A DNA stretch of 64,000 bases from Cylindrodendrum hubeiense (Eukaryota > Ascomycota > Sordariomycetes > Hypocreales > Nectriaceae), in NCBI GenBank assembly GCA_014621425.1, contig JAANBB010000058.1, positions 88,381-152,380 on the forward strand, in the 5' to 3' direction. The notes beneath the pieces were generated by a model that did no database searches, was not told where the DNA came from, and was given only the letters and a program-made list of their open reading frames with translations. Of this stretch, positions 59,217-64,000 are shown piece by piece. Positions within the stretch are counted from its first letter, which is position 1, and every line of letters starts with the position of its first letter. Position numbers and translations under genes: made by a program.

Positions 59217-62200
59217 ATGTCTCTCCCCAATCCAGACCCCGAACCACACCACTTTCTACCGTCACCACCTCAATTACAAACAGACATGTCTTCACTACCG
59301 GCCCAGTTGCCGACCTCTTCCCCTAGCCAGGTTCAGACGGCCTTTCACTCACACATCCAGCCCTCCAACGTTCCTTTGTCCGCCATCAGTGCGTCCTCTG
59401 TGGCCTCCAACTCACAACAAGGATCGCCCATCATGTCACCCGATACCGCTGTTCTAACCACAAGCTCCTCTGTTCAGGCGTCGCCTGAACCCATGCGCGG
59501 CCGGGACGAGGAACCGTGCCCCTCCAACTTCCAGCTGCCGGAGTCTATATTGTCTCGCAAGACAAGCACCACCTCGCTGGGACAAAGTTTCACCAACATC
59601 CCTAGCACAATGCCCGAGGTTGCGCCCAAGGGCAATCTCATGCGCCGGTTCTCCAACCGTGCCCACCGGTTCGCTAGCAGGAGACGACAATCCTCAGCCG
59701 CCCCTGCCAGCCGTGATGGCAGCGTTGGCCCTAGTATCTTGCGTCGCCGCAGTGACAGCAATGCCACTGCTCAGACAGAGTCGAACGCCCTCACTGACAC
59801 CGACGAGGAGGCGGATCCGGTGCAAGACGATGCCATTTCGTTGCTGGGCCTTGACGGCACCACCCAGACCTCATCAGGCAACAGCACCGCCGGCTCTATC
59901 AGTGGCAGCGCTAGCACCATGGCAGGACCTGTGCTACCAGCTCAGCTCCAGAATGGCAGCCCAGTTCTCAAAGTATCCAGGAAAAACCGCACGAGGCGGG
60001 TCAACCTTGTTTATGAGACCGAATCCAACAAACTCTCCTGGGACCCGACACGCCCCAACAAGTCCCTGCACGTTGATGAGATCAAGGAGATTCGAACTGG
60101 TTCCGATGTTCAACAATATTGCCTCGACTTTGGAGTATCCGACTTTTCAACAACGGATAACTGGTTCACAATTATCTATACTGTCCCCGAGAACTCGAGA
60201 ACTAAGTTTCTGCACATTGTCACAGATGACAAAGAGAGTCTAAAAGGTTGGACTGATTTTCTGGACGCCATGTTGAAGCACCGCCAGGATTTGATGACCT
60301 CACTGATGACCTTCAACGACCGAGCTATTGCGCAGTACTGGCAGTCTGAAATGGCAAAGGAGTTTGGCACCCAACCCCGTAGCCCTGGACAAGAGGAGCT
60401 AGACATTGCTGGAGTGAAGCGAGTCTGCCAAAACCTGCACATCTACATCTCGCAGTGGACCATGGAGACCAACTTCTTCCGCTCTGACGCTCGACGACGA
60501 GAGAAGCTGAACTTTACCGAGTTCAAGGATTTTGTCCGCCGGATGAAGCAGAGACACGATGTCCAGCGAATTATCCGCAGCATTGCAGCTAACCCCGAGA
60601 CTGGTATCACCTTGCCTGAGTTTCTCGCCTTCTTGCGAGACGTCCAAGGTGAGGATGTTGACTCTAACCTCACCATGTGGGAGAAGCACTTTGCCTACTT
60701 CAGCCGCCAGTTCCGAACCGACGACGCGGAAACCCCTGACATGCCGGTCATGTCGGAAGCTGCCCTGGTTGGTTTCCTGGCCTCGGAGCACAACATGCCT
60801 ATTGTGGCGGAACCCAAGGCATACACCCTGGACCGCCCTATGAACGAATACATCATCTCGAGCTCTCACAACACTTACCTCCTCGGTCGACAGGTCGCCG
60901 GCCAGTCCAGCGTCGAGGGTTACATCTCGTCTCTGGTCCGAGGCTGCCGCTGCGTCGAGGTCGACTGCTGGGATGGCAGCTCCGGTCAGCCCGAGGTCAA
61001 CCACGGCCGCACGCTGACCACCTCGATCAGCTTCCGGGAGGTCATGACTACGATCAACAAATACGCCTTTGTCAAGTCAAAATTCCCGCTCTGGATTTCA
61101 CTTGAGGTTCACTGCAACCCGGCCCAGCAAGTGCTCATGGTCGAAATCATCAAGGAAGCATTTGGCTCTCGACTGGTCCTCGAGACATTGGAAGACTCCC
61201 CCGACAAGCTTCCATCCCCATCCGAGCTCATGGAGCGCGTTCTCATCAAGGTGAAGAAGCCGCAGATCAAAGAGGAGCCTCTCGCCACCGACTTCAGAGG
61301 TCGTCGACGAGGAAACAGCCTGAACAGCCTGAATTCGCCATTGACTCGTCCCATGATTGACGGCACCACTTTGATCCCATCGCAGTCGCTCCCCCAGAGC
61401 CCCATGCTCAGCCCCAGCCACTCCTCGCGCCGACTGGTCAGCAAGACCCGAGTCAACACGATCACCGAGGGTCGGGTCCAGGATATGATGAGCAGCAGCA
61501 CCAGCGACAACGAGAGTGGCGGTGAGAGAACCAGAAAAGCTTCCAACAAGACGGTCAAGGTCCTTGGAGATCTCGGTGTCTACTGCGCCGGCGTCAAGTT
61601 TGCTGGATTCGACACCACCGAGGCTAAGCAATACAACCACATCTTCTCCTTCATGGAGTCGAGCTTCGCTAAGCACTCTCGGGTCAAGGAGGAGAAGATG
61701 GCTCTCGACATTCACAACATGCGCTACATGATGAGGGTTTACCCCGACCGAACCCGAATCACATCCAACAACTTTGAACCCCTCCACTACTGGCGCCGTG
61801 GAGTTCAGATGGCGGCACTCAATTGGCAGACTTTTGACCTGGGCATGCAGATCAACCGCGCCATGTTCGATGGCGGGTCGGACTGCTCGGGCTACGTTCA
61901 CAAGCCCGCAGAACTCCGAGACATCCAGGTTTTGCCCTTTAACGCCGACATTGCAGAGGGCAAGAAGGAGCGCAGCGTCGTGTCATTCAGCATTGATGTC
62001 ATCTCGGCGCAGCAGCTCATGCGACCAGCCAACCTCCCCGCCAATAAGTCGATGGATCCGTATGTCGAGGTGGAGATCTTCCACGCCAACGACAAGCGCG
62101 ACAAGAAGGATCCCGAATCGAGCATATCCCCGGACCTGGACTCGCCTTTGAAAGTTCAGACTGATGTCATTCGTCAGAACGGCTTTAACCCCATGTTCGA

Positions 62201-62585
62201 CCGCCAATTCAAGTTCAAGGTCACGACAAAGCACCCTGAACTGATTTTCGTTCGATGGTCGGTCAAGCTCTCCAGCGACGGCGAGAGCTACAACGAACGA
62301 CCGGCAGTGGCTACCTACACTGCCAAGCTCACCAATCTCAAGCAAGGATACCGCACGTTGCCCCTTCTCAACCATGCTGGTGACCAGTATCTCTTCTCGA
62401 AGCTCTTCTGCAAGATCAATGTGGAATCGGTCGAGAAGATGATGATTGAGGCGCCCCGCCGCAGCCAGGACAGCAACAAGTTTAACCGTCTGGGCGGCAA
62501 GGTCTTTAGCCGAATCAACACTAGCCCCCGGGGCACGATGGACAAGTCCAGCACAGAGAAGACGAGCTTTGATAGCTATCCTTGA
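59217..62585 (+). CDS. PLC1: Phosphoinositide-specific phospholipase C (PLC-delta type)
   Basis: Hydrolyses phosphatidylinositol 4,5-bisphosphate to diacylglycerol and inositol trisphosphate in Ca2+ signalling. Single exon, 1122 residues. The N-terminal ~240 residues are Ser/Pro-rich and disordered; a PH-like domain follows (about 245-360), then an EF-hand region (about 370-520). The X domain begins near 540 with EYIISSSHNTYLLGRQ (catalytic His near 550) and includes VEVDCWDG and SLEVHC (second His near 632). A Ser-rich X-Y linker with basic patches (about 690-770) precedes the Y domain (VYCAGVKFAGF near 787 to YVHKP near 900). A C2 domain (about 925-1085) with SMDPYVEVEIF ends the fold. All catalytic blocks look intact. 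ATG 59217 is the first in frame; a Met 22 codons further on is an alternative. Confidence 0.97.
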   Translation: MSLPNPDPEPHHFLPSPPQLQTDMSSLPAQLPTSSPSQVQTAFHSHIQPSNVPLSAISASSVASNSQQGSPIMSPDTAVLTTSSSVQASPEPMRGRDEEPCPSNFQLPESILSRKTSTTSLGQSFTNIPSTMPEVAPKGNLMRRFSNRAHRFASRRRQSSAAPASRDGSVGPSILRRRSDSNATAQTESNALTDTDEEADPVQDDAISLLGLDGTTQTSSGNSTAGSISGSASTMAGPVLPAQLQNGSPVLKVSRKNRTRRVNLVYETESNKLSWDPTRPNKSLHVDEIKEIRTGSDVQQYCLDFGVSDFSTTDNWFTIIYTVPENSRTKFLHIVTDDKESLKGWTDFLDAMLKHRQDLMTSLMTFNDRAIAQYWQSEMAKEFGTQPRSPGQEELDIAGVKRVCQNLHIYISQWTMETNFFRSDARRREKLNFTEFKDFVRRMKQRHDVQRIIRSIAANPETGITLPEFLAFLRDVQGEDVDSNLTMWEKHFAYFSRQFRTDDAETPDMPVMSEAALVGFLASEHNMPIVAEPKAYTLDRPMNEYIISSSHNTYLLGRQVAGQSSVEGYISSLVRGCRCVEVDCWDGSSGQPEVNHGRTLTTSISFREVMTTINKYAFVKSKFPLWISLEVHCNPAQQVLMVEIIKEAFGSRLVLETLEDSPDKLPSPSELMERVLIKVKKPQIKEEPLATDFRGRRRGNSLNSLNSPLTRPMIDGTTLIPSQSLPQSPMLSPSHSSRRLVSKTRVNTITEGRVQDMMSSSTSDNESGGERTRKASNKTVKVLGDLGVYCAGVKFAGFDTTEAKQYNHIFSFMESSFAKHSRVKEEKMALDIHNMRYMMRVYPDRTRITSNNFEPLHYWRRGVQMAALNWQTFDLGMQINRAMFDGGSDCSGYVHKPAELRDIQVLPFNADIAEGKKERSVVSFSIDVISAQQLMRPANLPANKSMDPYVEVEIFHANDKRDKKDPESSISPDLDSPLKVQTDVIRQNGFNPMFDRQFKFKVTTKHPELIFVRWSVKLSSDGESYNERPAVATYTAKLTNLKQGYRTLPLLNHAGDQYLFSKLFCKINVESVEKMMIEAPRRSQDSNKFNRLGGKVFSRINTSPRGTMDKSSTEKTSFDSYP

Positions 62586-64000
62586 TTGGAAGCTTGATCT
62601 GTAACACTATATTTCTTCTGTGGACATATTTTTATTACTCAATACTCGAGTATTTGACGGGCAGTTTTGTGAACTGACGTCTTTCGTTTCAACTTTCTTT
62701 TCAACAACCCCCTGGACCATGGGCCTTTGGGAGTTGATCTTCACACCACATGTTATTCCACGATCCGAGAGGATCCTGGCGCAATGAAGCGGTGGGATTT
62801 GTGTTTCTTGTACCCTGGCGGAAGCACTCGTTTCTTTTCATTTTGAACAGTCGCTTTCATGTACTGCCGGTACCCATTTTTTCCCTTTGTCTGAACACGG
62901 CGCATGAAAAAAATAAAGATGGACGGATACCCCCCCCGAAGCGTGAGCGGTGTTGGTAATTTTTTGGGTTGATATTTTTATGGGAAGCAATACACGGGAA
63001 TGGAAAGGAAAAGGGATATGCATACACCACGCTTGGTCGTGTCTGGAGCGTCAGGAATTAGCATTGCACTGGAACTGGAATCACGTATTATAGACTGGCA
63101 CAAGGCAGGGAAACCACACGGCAATTCTGTTTGTGCACTTTTTTTCTTTCATCTATCTTGTTCATGATCGATTGTTCCGAATGTTGCCACAGGGGGAGGG
63201 GCCTGGACAAGCAAAGCGAAAGCCAAGCAAGAGCCAAGAGGGCCAGGTGGCGAGTCTCCTTTGGAAGCACAACAACTGGCAAGCTAGCAAGCGAGCGAGC
63301 GGGAACATGTCAACATTCCGAGAGCATGGCCGAGGTGTTTTTTTTTTCTTTGTTTCTTGTACGATTCGACGGGACTAGTTGCACACCAAAGGGGAACGGC
63401 AGGGAGGGAAATGCATGATACACATACCGGTGGCTCGCGCTGCAACACACTTGGCCGGCTTGGACTCTGGGAGGAATAGCGGTCTGGTTTTGTTTTATTT
63501 CCTTTTCATGTTCCCTTGTACAAGTTATTTCGGAGGGGCTGGGGATTGGGGGGCGTTTATGATTGATTGTATTCATATCTGAGTTGTCATGTATTCCCTC
63601 TGGCGATGATAAACGGGCCAGCAGAGGTGAAACTAAAAGCCTTTAACGAAATGAAACGACATCAAATTACAATGAAACGAAATGAACTCAATTCAGCTGG
63701 CCTGCTCTGATGTGATGGATGTGATGGATGCGGTGCGAACCCTTGTGGAAGATGCCGTCTGTCGTACTCGTCGTAATCCATAATTCGAATCCTTGGCGGC
63801 AGGCGAAGGAATGATGATGGGCAGTTCCCTGCGTAGCCGCCGTTCGCCGTTCGCCGATCCTCACCTTGTGCCTCACCTCTGCTTAGTTGATACAGGGGCT
63901 CTCCTGGCCTGGCAAGCCTGGCAATCTGGATAGCTGGCCGTCGCCTCGGCTGCGCCCTGCAATGTCCACTGGGCGTACAGAATACTCGGCGCCGGCCACG
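62586..64000. other. PLC 3' flank, no gene recognised
   Basis: 1.4 kb with several A- or T-rich stretches and a GATGTGATG repeat (63705-63735). Probably the PLC 3' UTR plus intergenic DNA. No ORF here has a recognisable domain. Confidence 0.5.

Noticed and set aside
60399..61901. Long minus-strand ORFs inside PLC
   Set aside because: Antisense shadows of the PLC exon produced by GC-rich third positions.
63760..63800. TTCGAATCC block resembling a tRNA T-loop
   Set aside because: No cloverleaf can be drawn around it: no matching acceptor stem or A box upstream at the right distance.

Overview
The window is nuclear DNA of a filamentous ascomycete. Short 50-105 nt introns with GT..AG borders, CT-rich leaders, GC-rich codon use and the protein set point to a Sordariomycete, and I lean to Hypocreales. 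Nothing in it is bacterial or organellar. I rebuilt exon structures by joining frames at splice sites that keep phase; coordinates are genomic spans with exons given in the evidence.

Layout. 0-6 kb: a dynamin-family GTPase (-), a GrpB/UPF0157 protein (+) and mitochondrial ribosomal protein bL34m (+). The extreme left edge carries a decayed second copy of the grpB promoter/start region, so the dynamin gene lies between two direct repeats. 6-10 kb: about 3 kb without genes, then a secreted class-3 lipase (+). 10-17 kb: RAD7 (-) and RAD16 (+), the two subunits of the global-genome nucleotide excision repair complex, back to back across a 0.9-kb promoter region. 17-19 kb: ornithine decarboxylase (-), preceded by about 900 nt with no AUG on the sense strand. 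22-35 kb: CYM1/PreP presequence protease (-), taxilin (+), STE24 CAAX protease (+), a cytosolic M16C metallopeptidase of the Sdd3 type (-) and a 56-residue membrane-peptide ORF (-). 36.7-39.5 kb: a Zw10/Dsl1 vesicle-tethering protein (+) with an acidic tryptophan-rich loop. 39.5-59.2 kb: a 19.7-kb GC-rich stretch in which I recognise no conserved gene. 59.2-62.6 kb: a PH-EF-X-Y-C2 phosphoinositide phospholipase C (+) in one exon.

Most genes are conserved housekeeping functions: DNA repair, polyamine synthesis, mitochondrial proteolysis and translation, prenyl-protein maturation, ER-Golgi tethering and lipid signalling. I see no secondary-metabolite cluster, transposon ORF, CRISPR array, rRNA or tRNA. 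The most notable points are the divergent RAD7/RAD16 pair, the AUG-free ODC leader, the grpB-promoter relic beside the dynamin gene, and the gene desert with one small ORF that has a signal-peptide-like start.
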